Assembly (NCBI RefSeq): GCF_019802255.1
Contig: NZ_JAHYSS010000001.1
Span: 62,001 to 126,000, forward strand
Source of the DNA: Pedobacter polysacchareus
GTDB lineage: Bacteria; Bacteroidota; Bacteroidia; Sphingobacteriales; Sphingobacteriaceae
DNA: 64,000 bases
Direction: 5' to 3'
In this document: in pieces, positions 18,585 through 27,319 of the stretch
How positions within the stretch are numbered: position 1 is the first letter of the stretch
Layout of the letters: each line of letters begins with the position of its first letter
Notes under the pieces: generated by a model
Told to the model about the DNA's origin: nothing
Database searches by the model: none
The model's input: only the letters and a program-made list of their open reading frames with translations
Translations under genes and position numbers: made by a program

Positions 18585-21086
18585 TTAATCCACTAAAAAC
18601 AATGCATTTAGGAACAGTTGCTTTCCATTTTCCCAAAAAGAGCGGAACAAGACATCGGTTCCGATATAAATAATCGCTCCTTTGCCCAGCGATTGGACCC
18701 CTAGTGTCATTCCGGAATTCAGTGTTTTCATCACCGTTTTTCCAGCCACACCCGCTACATAGCTGTCTGGCTTAAATAAGCCCACATTCCAACCTTTATT
18801 TAAAGGGGAGTAAATATGATCGTCGGTTTTAAGCGCATAATAATAAGCCCCTAAACCGATTGCCAGCGGATGGCTATGGTCTAAATGTACTTTAAATATG
18901 GCACCCGGGATTGCATCAGACAAGTCCATTGTATTCCGGTTTGCATACAATGCAGGATTTACCAGCACTTCTTCCTCCTTAAAGACTTCCTTCTTTCTGA
19001 CTTCAAAAAGCTTGGAATCAGTGACACTTTGAATGGCGTCCTCCATCAGGATCAACCTCCCCCCAATTTTTATCCAATCTTCTAATTTGTCCATCATTTC
19101 AACTGGATAAGCGCCATCAGGGAGAATCAAAACGTTGATTTTATTCAAATTAAGGTTATCAATATTTCTCAGGGCAATCATGCTTACCGGGTAATTTAAC
19201 TCCTGTTCCATAAAATGCCAAAGCTGTCCTACGCTTTGAGAAGAACTTTCTGGTCCGGAAACTATTGCTACTTTGGGCTTGGTCAATACGCGGTAGGCAG
19301 AGGATCCAAAATCCTTTCCCCGATCCACAAAGCCACTTGCTGCCGGATAAAAAGCCTGTTTCCACTTTTTCTCAATTGCAGCCATTTTTGCCGCCAGCGC
19401 TGGAACCAGCTTCTCATTTTCTGTCCGGTAAACCAACAATGAGCCGATCTCGAATTTACGCTCTGCAATAGTAAATGGCTCCTCGGCAATCCGGACCTTG
19501 ATGTTTTCATTCTGAAGGGAAATCAGTACTTGCGCATCGTTCATACTCCGCCAGGGAAAAATCCAGGCATAAGGCCTGTCGACCACAGGAAAGAGTTCAA
19601 TTTTTTCTTCCGGCGCAGGAAAAAGACCTTTAACGGCTTCCTGGGTAGCGAAAGCAGGCAATCCATAGGCATAAGGCAGTGCCCAGGCAGTAATATCGTA
19701 AGTGTTAGAATCGCTCACTGCAGTCTGAGGTTCCATCAGCACATTTGCCAATATGGCCCTGGGCTGGTTTAAATTGATCACCAGGTCATTCCGCTCCCCT
19801 TTAAAACGTTGAATTTTTTTATTTTCATAACTATAACCAGTATATTCTTTATCCAGACCATAGGCAAACTGTATGCGGTTCTTTTTCAAAAGATTTGCCA
19901 TTTTCTGCTGTCTGTATTTGTTTTGTGCCTTGATCACATAACTCTTATAAACGCCAGGTGGGGCGGTCACTCCTTTTTCAAAATACTTTCCAAACTCCTC
20001 AACTAATTGATCGGCATAGGTGGATACGGTTTCCAATGTGGCCATTCCTGTAGTAAAATGATGCGCAATCCGGTCTTTTAAGGTCAGCGTGTCCCCATCA
20101 ATGGTCGTCACCGCTAGTCCCGCACCAATTCCACCTTGTTCATAAGTCATTCCAATCGCCCCATTATATAAAGGATAAGTATCCCCATAAGATGGGTACA
20201 ACAGGTCAAACTGTTCTTTTGTGAAATATTGCCATCCATTCTTGTCAAAATACTTGGCATTATTTTTCCCAACAGTGATCTGAAAATTCCTTTGCCAGGG
20301 AGTAATGTCCTGATGAATCGGTTCAGCAGCAGGCGCGAAATAGTAAGGCTCATTATAGCTTTGCTCATGAAAATCAACATGAACTTCCGGCATCCAATCC
20401 TGGTATAAATCCAGTCGCTGCTGCGTTTCTATTTGTGATTGCCAAGCCCAATCCCTGTTCAGATCAAAATAATAATGATTAGATCGACCTCCAGGCCAAG
20501 GTTCAATATGTTCTCTGGACAACGGATCTGGATTGGGCTGTATTCCTATTGTTGAGCCGAAAAAGTTCAAGTACCGCTCCCTCCCATCTGGATTCAGACA
20601 AGGATCAATGATCACCACCGTATTCTTTAACCAGTTTTGAATGTTTACGGTCTTTGCCTCTGCAAGTGTAAACAGCATTTTCAACGCAGTTTCCGTAGAA
20701 CTCGCCTCATTGCCATGGACATTGTAACTCAGCCATAAAATAGCGGGCTGTTTAGCTTTAATAGCCAACTTATTAGCCGAAGAAAGCCCTTCAGCATTAC
20801 TTAAACTCAGATTTTGCTTCCTGACACCCTCCAGATTATCCATATTCTCTTTTGCAGAGACAATGGCCACTAATAGTTCCCGACCTTCATAAGTCTTGCC
20901 GTATTTCTGGATTTTGATATTCTTATGGGCAGATCCCAAATATTTAAAATATTCCAGCACCTTATAATGAGGTGTAAATTTACTGCCCAAAGGATAGCCT
21001 AAAAACTCTTCCGGCGACCTTAGCTGTGCTTCCGCAGGCTTTAGTCCAGTCAGCAACAACAAAAATGAGAGCAAATAATACTTCAT
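18585..21086 (-). CDS. Secreted M14-family zinc carboxypeptidase with C-terminal amidotransferase-like domain
   Basis: An 833-residue exported metallopeptidase. The signal peptide MKYYLLSFLLLLTGLKPAEA is followed by an M14 catalytic domain. The zinc motif HGNE (H124, E127, in YNVHGNEASSTE) is intact. NPDGRERY (about 165-172) supplies the substrate-binding loop, and DFHEQ (His about 240) is the likely third zinc ligand. The last ~230 residues contain VAIVSGPESSSQS and INVLILPDGAYP, resembling the class-I glutamine-amidotransferase-like fold that accompanies this subfamily. The family releases C-terminal residues from peptides in the periplasm or outside the cell. It is transcribed away from murF, 89 bp apart. 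A link to the downstream SusCD pair is suggested only by position. Confidence 0.9.
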   Translation of the reverse strand: MKYYLLSFLLLLTGLKPAEAQLRSPEEFLGYPLGSKFTPHYKVLEYFKYLGSAHKNIKIQKYGKTYEGRELLVAIVSAKENMDNLEGVRKQNLSLSNAEGLSSANKLAIKAKQPAILWLSYNVHGNEASSTETALKMLFTLAEAKTVNIQNWLKNTVVIIDPCLNPDGRERYLNFFGSTIGIQPNPDPLSREHIEPWPGGRSNHYYFDLNRDWAWQSQIETQQRLDLYQDWMPEVHVDFHEQSYNEPYYFAPAAEPIHQDITPWQRNFQITVGKNNAKYFDKNGWQYFTKEQFDLLYPSYGDTYPLYNGAIGMTYEQGGIGAGLAVTTIDGDTLTLKDRIAHHFTTGMATLETVSTYADQLVEEFGKYFEKGVTAPPGVYKSYVIKAQNKYRQQKMANLLKKNRIQFAYGLDKEYTGYSYENKKIQRFKGERNDLVINLNQPRAILANVLMEPQTAVSDSNTYDITAWALPYAYGLPAFATQEAVKGLFPAPEEKIELFPVVDRPYAWIFPWRSMNDAQVLISLQNENIKVRIAEEPFTIAERKFEIGSLLVYRTENEKLVPALAAKMAAIEKKWKQAFYPAASGFVDRGKDFGSSAYRVLTKPKVAIVSGPESSSQSVGQLWHFMEQELNYPVSMIALRNIDNLNLNKINVLILPDGAYPVEMMDKLEDWIKIGGRLILMEDAIQSVTDSKLFEVRKKEVFKEEEVLVNPALYANRNTMDLSDAIPGAIFKVHLDHSHPLAIGLGAYYYALKTDDHIYSPLNKGWNVGLFKPDSYVAGVAGKTVMKTLNSGMTLGVQSLGKGAIIYIGTDVLFRSFWENGKQLFLNALFLVD

Positions 21087-21175
21087 AATCAGGAATTAAG
21101 ACTCCAAAATACTAAAGAATATTTTTTGTTTCTCTTTCATAGTGTAATTTTACCATATCATTTAGATTTAAGCAC

Positions 21176-22477
21176 ATGTCAACTCCACATTCCCTGTATC
21201 AATATTTTTTAAAATACCCTATGATATGCACCGATACAAGGAGCATTACTAAAGACTGTCTTTTCTTTGCCCTTAAAGGCGAAAATTTTGATGCCAACTC
21301 CTTTGCGGAACAGGCATTAGCCAATGGTGCTGCACATGCGATCATTGACAATCCCGCTTATTTGATTGATGAGCGCTGTATTCTAGTACCTGATGTATTA
21401 ACTGCACTACAGGAACTGGCTAAATACCACCGCGAACAATTACATATTCCTGTGATCGGTTTAACCGGCAGTAACGGAAAAACAACGACCAAAGAACTGA
21501 TCAATGCCGTTCTTTCTGAGAAATACCAAACATTTGCCACTAAAGGCAACCTGAATAACCACATTGGTGTCCCGCTTTCCCTGCTTTCCTTAACGAGTGA
21601 AACAGAAATAGCAGTGATAGAAATGGGTGCAAATCACCAAAAAGAGATCGAATTTTTATGTGAACTCGCACAGCCAACACATGGCCTGATTACCAATATT
21701 GGCATGGCACATCTGGATGGCTTTGGAGGATTTGAAGGCGTTAAGAAAGGAAAGGCCGAGCTTTACACCTACCTAAAAAAACACGATGGAACTGCTTTCA
21801 TCAACCGAGATAACCCGTATTTATTAGAAATGACCGCTGTTGCTGAGTTGACAAAAACAGTATATTATGGCAGGGAGGTCAACAATGCTATTTCGGGTAA
21901 ACTGTTGAAAACCGACCCTTTTCTGGAGCTTTCCTGGACAGACCAGGTGAGAAGCCAGCAGGTACAAACGCAGCTTACCGGGGCTTATAATTTTGAAAAC
22001 ATACTGGCTGCGATCTGTATCAGTCATTTCTTTGGCCTGACTGCCGAACAAATCAATGCTGGATTATCGGGATATCAACCTAAAAACAACCGTTCTCAAT
22101 TGAGTAAAACGGATAAAAACACCGTGATCTGTGATTTTTATAATGCCAATCCAAGCAGTATGACTGCGGCTCTAGCCAATATCGAGTCCCTTTCTGCCGA
22201 CAAGAAGGTAGTCATCATTGGAGATATGTTTGAGCTGGGCAATGAATCTGCTGCACAGCACCAACTGATCATTTCCGAAGCAGAAAACACCAATGTAGCA
22301 ACCCTAATTTTCATTGGAAAATATTTTTATGAGCAAAAAGGGGATCACAGAGGTCATTTTTTCCAAAATCCAGCCGAAGCAAAAGCCTTCCTGGAACAAG
22401 CTTCAATTGAAGATAGCCTGGTGCTGCTGAAAGGTTCAAGAGGAATGGCTTTGGAACAATTACTTCCTTCTTTGTAA
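21176..22477 (+). CDS. murF: UDP-N-acetylmuramoyl-tripeptide--D-alanyl-D-alanine ligase
   Basis: Cytoplasmic Mur ligase that adds D-Ala-D-Ala to the UDP-MurNAc-tripeptide, completing the peptidoglycan precursor using ATP. The product has 433 residues, normal for the family. The N-terminal substrate-binding domain contains TDTRSITKDCLFFALKGENFD. The ATP P-loop GLTGSNGKTTTKE is at about 95-107, followed by TKGNLNNHIGVPLSLL and EMGANHQKEI, diagnostic of MurF. The C-terminal domain has DFYNANPSSMTAAL and VIIGDMFELG. The ATG at 21176 gives the usual short N-terminus. It stands alone here rather than in a dcw cluster and is divergent from the M14 peptidase gene. Confidence 0.96.
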   Translation: MSTPHSLYQYFLKYPMICTDTRSITKDCLFFALKGENFDANSFAEQALANGAAHAIIDNPAYLIDERCILVPDVLTALQELAKYHREQLHIPVIGLTGSNGKTTTKELINAVLSEKYQTFATKGNLNNHIGVPLSLLSLTSETEIAVIEMGANHQKEIEFLCELAQPTHGLITNIGMAHLDGFGGFEGVKKGKAELYTYLKKHDGTAFINRDNPYLLEMTAVAELTKTVYYGREVNNAISGKLLKTDPFLELSWTDQVRSQQVQTQLTGAYNFENILAAICISHFFGLTAEQINAGLSGYQPKNNRSQLSKTDKNTVICDFYNANPSSMTAALANIESLSADKKVVIIGDMFELGNESAAQHQLIISEAENTNVATLIFIGKYFYEQKGDHRGHFFQNPAEAKAFLEQASIEDSLVLLKGSRGMALEQLLPSL

Positions 22478-22572
22478 AAAAAATTAAAAAAATAGAGCAA
22501 TTTTAGTAGAGGAATTTTCTTTTCCTCAATCAAAGCGCTAACAGGCTTTTACCAGAGGGCTGGTAGGGCCTT

Positions 22573-22591
22573 GCAGGGCCACAAGCCCTGC
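22573..22591. repeat. GC-rich hairpin downstream of murF
   Basis: GCAGGGC, loop CACAA, GCCCTGC is a perfect 7-bp stem in an otherwise AT-rich spacer, 96 bases after the murF stop. It has no U-tract. The surrounding bases are also GC-rich (GGGCTGGTAGGGCCTTGC). Confidence 0.5.
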
Positions 22592-22773
22592 TAGAACCTC
22601 ATCAATAACTACTTATAGCGCTCATAGCACTCAGAAGTGTACAGACAGTTTCCCCTGAAATCTATAGACAGCTTCCCAAGCCTTGCAAACTGCGATCTAT
22701 CCTAATCTTTAATGGTACCTTTAATTATGATGACTAGAATTCATCAGAGAATTGAAACCATAAACCAATTATC

Positions 22774-23424
22774 ATGGCAATCATGAACAACAGTGCCTTG
22801 GGTACCCCCAATGGAAAAATCGGAAATTTAGTCTTCTATCTTTTAAATGACAAACTGATCTGCAAGGGAATCGGCAAACCCGGTCCGGCAACGCCATTAC
22901 AGCTGGTGAATCGTCAAAAGATGACGGTCACCATGAAGCTGCTCAGTCCAATGGTCAAATACCTCGATCTGGGATTCGCAATAGCGGTAAAAGGAACCGA
23001 TAAGAATGCCCATAATCTGGCCACAGCTTATCACAAAAAACACGCTTTGAAAGGGGAATACCCCAACATAGAAGTGGATTATGAAAAGGTGATCATCAGT
23101 CAGGGAACACTCGCTGTAATTCAAGGTGTACAGTTCAACAAGGCAGCGACAGGTCTAAATTTTACCTGGGATGCCCGTCAGAAAACTGAAAATGGGGAAT
23201 ACGATGATCTGGTGATGATCATGGTATGCTATACCGCTACTCAAAAAGCAGATGCTCACCTAAATGCGGCAAAGAGAAGTGATGGTATTCACTTTCTAAA
23301 AATGCGGCCTAAGGACCTTAAACAACCAATGGCCCTATTTATGAGCCTTAGGAGTGCAGATGGCAAGCGCATTTCGGATAGCAGCTACCTTGGCGCCTTA
23401 AATGTCAAACTTAGGGCTGAATAG
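22774..23424 (+). CDS. DUF6266-family protein
   Basis: A 216-residue protein without a signal peptide. The N-terminus (MAIMNNSALGTPNGKIGNLV, then FYLLNDKLICKGIGKPGPAT) matches the family usually labelled DUF6266, common in Pedobacter and relatives, whose members start with a 'GKIGN(V/L)V.Y.L' pattern. The middle part has SPMVKYLDLGFA and the C-terminus DGKRISDSSYLGAL. Function is unknown; the beta-rich pattern and repeated hydrophobic spacing fit a structural or phage-derived protein, which is only a guess. Its 3' end overlaps the 3' end of gldH, on the other strand, by 14 bases. Confidence 0.75.
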   Translation: MAIMNNSALGTPNGKIGNLVFYLLNDKLICKGIGKPGPATPLQLVNRQKMTVTMKLLSPMVKYLDLGFAIAVKGTDKNAHNLATAYHKKHALKGEYPNIEVDYEKVIISQGTLAVIQGVQFNKAATGLNFTWDARQKTENGEYDDLVMIMVCYTATQKADAHLNAAKRSDGIHFLKMRPKDLKQPMALFMSLRSADGKRISDSSYLGALNVKLRAE

Positions 23425-23890
23425 CAGAGACCTTTATGCCCGCGTCACTGATCCCTTTTAATGGATTATCGCGCATATTTTGCTCCAATTCCAACTCATA
23501 TTTTCCCGGAGAAGGGAACTTATAATTGGTCAATAAAGGCAAAGTGTAGGTATAAAGATTGCCGGAACCTGAACCATTCCATTGACCATCGGGCTGTGCC
23601 AAGCGGTATTCGTAACGTCGGGTTACTTTTTTATCTCCTGTTTTGCGCAGGTGCATCAAAACAAAGATGTTAGAATAGCCATAATCAGCAGTATGGCGAA
23701 GCTTAAAATAGATATTATAAGGCTTGCTGCTATCGGTAATATCGATTACGGCTTTTACCCTATGGTCATAACTCCAGTTTCTGGAGGGCATAGAAACATT
23801 GTTATCAATTACATTATGGGTATCACAGCCGCTCAAAAGAGTGGCCATGATACCCGTAATTAGCAAAAAAACTGCTTTAAAATTATTCAT
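23411..23890 (-). CDS. gldH: Gliding motility lipoprotein GldH
   Basis: A 159-residue lipoprotein of the GldH family, needed for gliding and linked to the type IX secretion machinery in Bacteroidetes. The start is the ATG at 23890, which overlaps the stop of ricT by 8 bases (ATGAATAA) and gives a good lipoprotein signal MNNFKAVFLLITGIMATLLSGC with Cys at 22. Upstream in-frame codons belong to a frame lying over the ricT low-complexity tail and are not part of the gene. The body contains WSYDHRVKAVIDITDSSKPY, YRLAQPDGQWNGSGSG and FPSPGKYELELEQNMRDNPL, a GldH-like pattern. It is the last gene of the holB-ricT-gldH operon. Its end overlaps the convergent DUF6266 gene. Confidence 0.88.
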   Translation of the reverse strand: MNNFKAVFLLITGIMATLLSGCDTHNVIDNNVSMPSRNWSYDHRVKAVIDITDSSKPYNIYFKLRHTADYGYSNIFVLMHLRKTGDKKVTRRYEYRLAQPDGQWNGSGSGNLYTYTLPLLTNYKFPSPGKYELELEQNMRDNPLKGISDAGIKVSAIQP

Positions 23891-25574
23891 TTGCAGGCTT
23901 ATCCGTTGGTTTTTTTCTACGGTTATTATTTCTGTTTCTATTGTTGCGGCTCTTTGCAGGAGGCGTAGTCCCCTCAGCTGCAGGTGTTCCATCCACTGCC
24001 GGACCTGATTCTCCAGCGGCATTTGGCGCTGGTCTTGGTGCTTTTGGCTGTGCATTTGGATTACCTCCCTGTGCTTTTGCATTTGCATTTCCTCCAGGAC
24101 CTTTATTTTGACCTTTCTGCTGCCCTGCATTACCGCCTGGCTGCTGTGCTTTTACTGTCGGACCTGATTCTCCAGCGGCATTTTGAGCTGGTCTTGGCGC
24201 TTTTGGCTGTGCATTTGGGTTAGCTCCCTGTGCTTTTGCATTTCCAACAGGAACTTGCCCTTTTGGCTGTGCATTTTGCCCGCCAGCCGCAGGTACATTT
24301 TTATTCCCTTCAGGACGTTCCGGACGTGGTCTGGCTGGTTGTCCAGGTCTGTTTTGCTTCTCTGGTCTGGCCGTTTTATCGTTTCTATTAGGGTTATTAT
24401 TCGCTTTTTGCTCCCCGGTACGAGGTGCATTATTTCTATTGTTGTTATTGTTGCGGTTGTTTTTATTCCTAGGCTTATCGTCCAGACGTGTTAAACTATC
24501 CTGTCCAACTACATTTTCATAATCAGGGATCTTCTCAATCACTGTGTTTGAAACCAATTCGACAGCTTCTTCTTTCAGGTTATTCGGCTTCAGCCCTTTC
24601 TTATTCATGGCCATGATCTCTTTCACACGGTCCACTTTCAGCGGAATCCAGTCTTCCATATTAGGATAGCTGAACCACATCAATTTCTTGAAAATATCGG
24701 TTTTTTGGTGACGTGCAACGCCAACTTCTGTCTGCAGGTTCTCAATACGGTCAGGAATGTCTTTCAACGCATCCAGATACGTATCCAGTTCATAGTTTAA
24801 GCAGCATTTCAACTTTCCGCATTGTCCGGCAAGTTTCAAAGTGTTTAACGACAAATTCTGATACCTTGCAGCAGCGGTAGATACCGTTTTAAAGTTCGTC
24901 AACCAGGTAGAACAGCACAATTCACGACCACATGAGCCGATTCCGCCCAGTCTGCCGGCTTCCTGTCTCATTCCAATCTGGCGCATTTCGATCCTGATTC
25001 TGAACGTTTCCGCCATTTTCTTGATCAATTCTCTAAAATCTACCCGCCCTTCAGCAGTATAAAAGAAAGTAGCCTTGGTTTTATCACCCTGGTAATCTAC
25101 ATCGCTGATTTTCATCGACAAACGTAAATCTAAAGCCAGCGTACGTGCCTTATGCATGGTTTCCCATTCTAAGCCTTTTGCCAACTTCCATTTCTCTACA
25201 TCTGCTTCCGTTGCTTTCCTGTAAATCTTTCTGGTCACCTGATCAAGCGGGGTCTTACGACGTTTCATCTGCATGCGCACCAATTCTCCGGTTAGAGAAA
25301 TGTGACCTACGTCGTAACCTCCTGTAGGGCCTTCTACGGCCACTAATTCACCAATTTCAAGATAGATGTTCTCCGTATTCAGGAAAAATTCTTTCCTGGC
25401 ACCTTTAAATTTAACTTCTACTACTTGAAAAGGTATATAATTTGAGGGCATGTCTAAATTCGACAGCCAATCGTAAACTTCTAATTTCTGACAGCCGCCA
25501 GTAAGGCATGAGCCATTACTTTTGCAGCCCGAGGGGGCGCAACCGCCACCTGTAGAACAACTTCCACATCCCAT
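23883..25574 (-). CDS. ricT: PSP1-domain protein (RicT/YaaT-like) with long Asn/Gly/Pro-rich tail
   Basis: A 563-residue cytoplasmic protein. A Cys-rich N-terminus (MGCGSCSTGGGCAPSGCKSN, then C23 and C28) precedes the PSP1 domain (about 50-300). Its signatures are GRELCCSTWLTNF, LNTLKLAGQCGKLKCCLNYE and RMQMKRRKTPLDQVTRKIYRKA. In Bacillus the homologue is RicT/YaaT, part of an iron-sulfur complex affecting RNA processing; the conserved cysteines are present here. Residues from about 370 to the end are low complexity (N, Q, K, P, G, A) and contain a 30-residue unit twice. The tail is unusual in length and looks disordered. The gene starts 2 bases after the holB stop and overlaps gldH by 8 bases. 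Confidence 0.88.
   Translation of the reverse strand: MGCGSCSTGGGCAPSGCKSNGSCLTGGCQKLEVYDWLSNLDMPSNYIPFQVVEVKFKGARKEFFLNTENIYLEIGELVAVEGPTGGYDVGHISLTGELVRMQMKRRKTPLDQVTRKIYRKATEADVEKWKLAKGLEWETMHKARTLALDLRLSMKISDVDYQGDKTKATFFYTAEGRVDFRELIKKMAETFRIRIEMRQIGMRQEAGRLGGIGSCGRELCCSTWLTNFKTVSTAAARYQNLSLNTLKLAGQCGKLKCCLNYELDTYLDALKDIPDRIENLQTEVGVARHQKTDIFKKLMWFSYPNMEDWIPLKVDRVKEIMAMNKKGLKPNNLKEEAVELVSNTVIEKIPDYENVVGQDSLTRLDDKPRNKNNRNNNNNRNNAPRTGEQKANNNPNRNDKTARPEKQNRPGQPARPRPERPEGNKNVPAAGGQNAQPKGQVPVGNAKAQGANPNAQPKAPRPAQNAAGESGPTVKAQQPGGNAGQQKGQNKGPGGNANAKAQGGNPNAQPKAPRPAPNAAGESGPAVDGTPAAEGTTPPAKSRNNRNRNNNRRKKPTDKPANE
23995..24084. repeat. 90-bp direct repeat inside ricT, copy A
   Basis: This segment encodes KAQGGNPNAQPKAPRPAPNA followed by AGESGPAV. 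It recurs 159 bases away (copy B) with a few substitutions. The offset is 53 codons, so the frame is kept. The repeat is tail expansion of the RicT-like protein. Confidence 0.8.
24154..24243. repeat. 90-bp direct repeat inside ricT, copy B
   Basis: Second copy, encoding KAQGANPNAQPKAPRPAQNA followed by AGESGPTV. Several differences from copy A are synonymous, suggesting that the duplication is not very recent. Confidence 0.8.
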
Positions 25575-25576
25575 AG

Positions 25577-26725
25577 TTAATTGTATATATATTGAGTCCC
25601 TTTCGGGAGCGTTTTAAACTTAATTATTTTTACCAATTGTAAAGATACATCTAAAAACAGGATTTTAGGGTTAGCGTTCCTTTCGATATGGTAATGAGCG
25701 CGTTCCAGTTCCTGAATAATGGCCTCCGCCATCGGTAAATCCAATACCTTTTCGCTCAGCTTTTTTGCGGTATCTAATGTTCTTGCGGGCAGTTTCACCA
25801 GTACTTCTGCATCACTGAGCAGCAGGCTACATTCCCTCAGAAAATTAATTCCATATTTTAAAAAATTCTTTTGATTTTCTCTTCCCCAACCGGCAGCCTG
25901 ATCCACAAAAGCAGTCAGCTCCAACACGCGGTTGCCATAACCCATCCTCAGCCATTCGGCAAATTTATCAGCATTGCCATTTTGAGTATTCGCCAGTAAC
26001 AGCTTCGCTTCAATCAGATTTCCATCTGCAAGAAAGCTATACTCTGTAGCCTGTTCTTCCGGCATGCCGTGTTTTTCGGTCAGGTAGTTTTCAATTGTTT
26101 CATGTGATAACTTCGGAATCTTCACAATTTGCGTACGAGACAGCAACGTTGATAAGATCTGATCCTGATTATTCGCCACCAACAGGAATAAAGTGTTTGC
26201 AGGTGGTTCTTCAATGATTTTCAACAGAGAATTCCCCTCACGATCCAAGTATTCTGGTAGCCACATGATCAATACCTTGGTCTCTCCTTCAAAAGCTTTA
26301 TAACTCAGCTTTTTTATAATGTCATGACATTCGGCAATGTTAATATTGGCCTGTTTATTCTCCGCATTCAATTTTGAGCGCCAGATGTCCATGTCAAAAT
26401 AAGGATCTTCGAGCAGCATACTGCGCCATTCGTCGATCACATCAACGGCAATTCTGGCATCTTTAGAAGCGAAAAAAGGATAGGAAAAATGCAGGTCTGG
26501 GTGGATATATCGCTCGTACTTCCGACAGGATGAACAGGCCCCACAGCTATCATTATCCTGCTTATCCAGGCAATTGATGTATTGTGCATAGGCGATAGCC
26601 AGAGGTAGAGCACCACTCCCTTCAGTAGACAGAAATAACTGGGCATGACTCACCCTGTTTTCGACAACGGTTTGTACCAACTGTGCCTTAATCTCTTCCT
26701 GTCCGATGATGTCTTTAAACTGCAT
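25577..26725 (-). CDS. holB: DNA polymerase III subunit delta'
   Basis: Clamp-loader subunit that helps load the sliding clamp at primed sites. The preferred start is the ATG at 26725 (MQFKDIIGQEEIKAQLVQTV), giving 382 residues; a TTG three codons earlier is less likely. The RFC-like AAA+ domain shows the SRT-type sensor (LLSRTQIVKIPKL) and the FEGETKVLIMWLPEYLDREG region. Where DnaX has a Walker A, this protein has a degenerate STEGSGALPLA, as expected for delta', which usually does not hydrolyse ATP. Four cysteines (CLDKQDNDSCGACSSC) form the zinc site. It is divergent from ruvX (50 bp between starts) and leads the operon with ricT and gldH. Confidence 0.93.
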   Translation of the reverse strand: MQFKDIIGQEEIKAQLVQTVVENRVSHAQLFLSTEGSGALPLAIAYAQYINCLDKQDNDSCGACSSCRKYERYIHPDLHFSYPFFASKDARIAVDVIDEWRSMLLEDPYFDMDIWRSKLNAENKQANINIAECHDIIKKLSYKAFEGETKVLIMWLPEYLDREGNSLLKIIEEPPANTLFLLVANNQDQILSTLLSRTQIVKIPKLSHETIENYLTEKHGMPEEQATEYSFLADGNLIEAKLLLANTQNGNADKFAEWLRMGYGNRVLELTAFVDQAAGWGRENQKNFLKYGINFLRECSLLLSDAEVLVKLPARTLDTAKKLSEKVLDLPMAEAIIQELERAHYHIERNANPKILFLDVSLQLVKIIKFKTLPKGTQYIYN

Positions 26726-26775
26726 TTGGTGCAAAATAACAATTTTTTAGATTATTGATTTGCATATTTGCATTT

Positions 26776-27189
26776 ATGCCGAGAATTGTAGCTTTTGATT
26801 ACGGAACTAAACGGATCGGAATTGCCGTTACAGACCCCCTGCAAATTATTGCCACCGGGCTGGATACCATACATCCGAAAGACATCATCGATTACCTGAA
26901 AAAATATATGCTTACAGAAGCTGTGGAAGCCTTTGTACTCGGAGATCCCATACAAATGGACGGCACGCCTTCAGCATCCAAACAGCATGTAAAAGGTTTT
27001 GCGAAGCTATTAAAGAGAACCTTTCCAGACATCCCGCAGTTCTGGATCGATGAACGTTTTACCTCTAAGCTTGCCCATCAAACCATCATGCAGAGTGGAT
27101 TTAAAAAGCAAGACCGAAGGGATAAAGAGCGGGTAGATACGATTGCAGCGACGATCATCCTGCAATATTTTATGGAACAGCCCCGTTAA
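26776..27189 (+). CDS. ruvX: Putative pre-16S rRNA nuclease / Holliday junction resolvase-like YqgF
   Basis: A 137-residue RNase-H-fold nuclease of the RuvX/YqgF family, involved in 16S rRNA 5'-end maturation. The N-terminal catalytic strand is MPRIVAFDYGTKRIGIAVTD, with the conserved Asp in FDYGTKRIG. Later motifs are VLGDPIQMDGTPS, IDERFTSKLAHQ and the C-terminal DRRDKERVDTIAATIILQ with the conserved acidic residues. The ATG at 26776 fits the family; an in-frame TTG seven codons upstream would add a non-conserved leader. It is divergent from holB over a 50-bp spacer that must hold both promoters. Confidence 0.93.
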   Translation: MPRIVAFDYGTKRIGIAVTDPLQIIATGLDTIHPKDIIDYLKKYMLTEAVEAFVLGDPIQMDGTPSASKQHVKGFAKLLKRTFPDIPQFWIDERFTSKLAHQTIMQSGFKKQDRRDKERVDTIAATIILQYFMEQPR

Positions 27190-27319
27190 TAGTACAATTT
27201 TGACTTGCAAGGCCGATCCAGATAAAGCATACGCTTGCTATATTTAAAGCCATAAACCTGGTTTATTAAAGAAATAAACCAGATCCAATTAAAGAATACG
27301 AATGCCGAATAATTAAATT

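Noticed and set aside
22507-22528. Terminator for murF (GAGGAA/TTCCTC hairpin).
   Set aside because: The stem is only six base pairs and no U-run follows.
23891-24130. N-terminal extension of gldH by 80 codons in the same frame.
   Set aside because: The extension lies over the ricT tail, is repetitive, and would remove the lipoprotein signal; the ATG at 23890 is the start.
26726-26775. Upstream TTG starts for holB and ruvX that would overlap the divergent spacer.
   Set aside because: Both families start at the internal ATG codons (26725 and 26776); the longer forms leave almost no room for promoters.
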